DNA of 64,000 nucleotides from Actinomycetota bacterium (lineage in GTDB: Bacteria > Actinomycetota > Nitriliruptoria > Nitriliruptorales > JAHWKO01). Position numbers and translations under genes: made by a program. The stretch covers positions 104,958 to 168,957 of the forward strand of contig JAHWKW010000001.1 in the NCBI GenBank assembly GCA_019347675.1, in the 5' to 3' direction. Positions 62,858 through 64,000 of the stretch are shown here, piece after piece. A model generated the notes under the pieces. It had not been told where the DNA came from, ran no database searches, and saw only the letters and a program-made list of their open reading frames with translations. Numbering within the stretch: position 1 is the first letter of the stretch; every line of letters starts with the position of its first letter.

Positions 62858-64000
62858 CTACTCCCGACAGAACGCCGCCTTGGCGAAGTGTCCCGTCCAC
62901 GGCCGGAAACCACCACAGTCGGCGCGCCACGCGCGGGTGGATCTGCTGTCCACCAACCACATGTACGGCACGTCCTGGACCACGATCTCCTGGATCTGGC
63001 GGTACAGGTCCGACCGTTCGTCACGGTCGATCGCACGCACCGCCTCCTCGAAGAGGCGGTCGACCTCGGCGTTGCGGTACTGGGCGGCGTTGGTGAACGG
63101 GACGTCGCCGATCTGTGACGAGTCGTACATCCGCCGCACGCCGATCTCGGGGTCGGGGCCGTTGCAGTAGGAGATCACGTTCGTGTCGAAGTCGTCCTGC
63201 GCGAACACGGTGTCGGCGAACACCGGCGGCTCCAGCGGCCGCAACTGCACGTCGATCCCGACCGCCCCCAGCTGCTCTCGAACCAGCTCGCCGTACCTGG
63301 CGAAGGTCGGGAAGGCCAGGAAGTCGATGCGCAACGGCGTGCCGTCCTCGATGCCGTTGATCCCTTGAGCCACGCGGGGACCGCCGTCCTGCTGGCGCCA
63401 CCCGACCTCGTCGAGGAGTCGGGCGGCCTCGTCGCGGTCGAACTCGGGGATGTCGACCCCGTCCGCGTGCGCCCACGGGATGCCGCGCGAGATCGGGGCC
63501 TCGGCGACGTGGCCCTGTCCGAACTCGATCTGGTCGAGGAAGCGTTGGCGGTCCAGCGCGTGAGCGATGGCCCGTCGGACGCGCACGTCGCCGAGGACGG
63601 GGCGGTCGAGGTTGAAGCTCATCGTCATGATGCAGTTCGATCCGCCCGGGTTCGACGCGGTCTGCGCCGTGTCGATGTCGGGGCTGTTACGGACCCTTTC
63701 GAGGTCGGGGCCGGGCACGTTCCAGATCCAGTCGACCTCTCCGCGCTCCAGCGCCAGCAGTTCGGTGGCCCGCTCGGGGATGACCCGCATCACGACCGCG
63801 TCGAGGAACGGCAGGTCGCGCTCGAAGTAGTCGTCGTTGCGCTCCAGGCGGATCTCCGACCCTTCTGTGTAGGACCCGAAGCGGAACGGTCCGGTGCCCA
63901 CCGGGTCGGTGTTGGCCGGGTTCTCCTGGGGGTCGGTCCCGGCGTAGATGTGCTCGGCGACGATCGGAGCCTCGGTCACGTCGAGCTGGAGGAGCAGCGG
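62858..64000 (-). CDS. Dipeptide-type ABC transporter substrate-binding protein, N-terminus outside the window
   Basis: 381 residues visible of the C-terminal two thirds: VGTGPFRFGSYTEGSEIRLERNDDY, VRRAIAHALDRQRFLDQ, GPDPEIGVRRMYDSSQIGD and a C-terminal pair of Cys (ADCGGF and FCRE). The frame stays open through 64000; the signal sequence is not seen. Family 5 solute-binding protein, substrate unknown; forms an operon with the two permeases. Confidence 0.88.
   Translation of the reverse strand, partial: PLLLQLDVTEAPIVAEHIYAGTDPQENPANTDPVGTGPFRFGSYTEGSEIRLERNDDYFERDLPFLDAVVMRVIPERATELLALERGEVDWIWNVPGPDLERVRNSPDIDTAQTASNPGGSNCIMTMSFNLDRPVLGDVRVRRAIAHALDRQRFLDQIEFGQGHVAEAPISRGIPWAHADGVDIPEFDRDEAARLLDEVGWRQQDGGPRVAQGINGIEDGTPLRIDFLAFPTFARYGELVREQLGAVGIDVQLRPLEPPVFADTVFAQDDFDTNVISYCNGPDPEIGVRRMYDSSQIGDVPFTNAAQYRNAEVDRLFEEAVRAIDRDERSDLYRQIQEIVVQDVPYMWLVDSRSTRAWRADCGGFRPWTGHFAKAAFCRE

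Overview
The window comes from a very GC-rich actinobacterium. Codon third positions are almost all G or C, GTG starts and GTGA/ATGA overlaps are frequent, and it carries a mycothiol-type deacetylase, an F420-type Ddn protein, DUF2510 repeats and a MarP-like protease. The combination of a group 1h [NiFe] hydrogenase (HhyS/HhyL), an actinobacterial green-type form I RuBisCO and many lineage-specific small proteins suggests a deep-branching class (Nitriliruptoria or Acidimicrobiia-like is my guess; 16S was not seen). There are no rRNA or tRNA genes, CRISPR arrays, insertion sequences or phage genes.

Layout. 1-9196: housekeeping genes (TrkA pair, ispH, RNase D, PIG-L deacetylase, flavin reductase, YjbQ, BMP lipoprotein, pyruvate kinase, EEP phosphatase, Ddn-like). 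9212-17612: GapN-type dehydrogenase, then a minus-strand unit (Cys/His-rich protein, PadR regulator, CooC-like ATPase) divergent from hhyS-hhyL and two accessory genes. 17678-24299: a trypsin-like protease and an island of eight small single-span coiled-coil membrane proteins in two minus-strand operons, with DUF2510 and PsbP-like genes between them. 24300-26795: birA-like, TPR and NifU-domain genes. 26899-42811: Calvin cycle block (prk, glpX, tkt, rpe, a two-component system, class I aldolase, orphan NuoF-like, CBS protein, cbbR, rbcL, rbcS, membrane protein, FtsH-like AAA protease). 42944-45546: second CooC-like ATPase, unknown protein, hypC, hydrogenase maturation protease. 45692-49161: dipeptide/nickel-type ABC importer without ATPases. 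49164-52437: methyltransferase, MarP-like protease, muconolactone isomerase-like protein and a DUF6390-type protein. 52427-56152: Fe(III)-type ABC importer. 56181-57688: two more CooC-like ATPases. 57769-64000: ABC exporter, small proteins and another dipeptide-type ABC importer.

Together the genes describe H2-driven chemolithoautotrophy: a high-affinity uptake hydrogenase, its maturation genes and metal trafficking, feeding a near-complete Calvin cycle under CbbR control.

Most notable observation. Two genes are interrupted by one in-frame TGA exactly where a cysteine is expected, with intact coding sequence on both sides and a bacterial-SECIS-like hairpin just downstream of each: a CooC-like ATPase (motif C-P-U-C, 56181-56936) and a DUF1059 small metal-binding protein (U-x6-C, 18478-18654). 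Both are best read as selenoproteins. If the genome carries selABCD, these would be candidate new selenoprotein families, one ending the coiled-coil membrane operon and one in a metal-transport neighbourhood.
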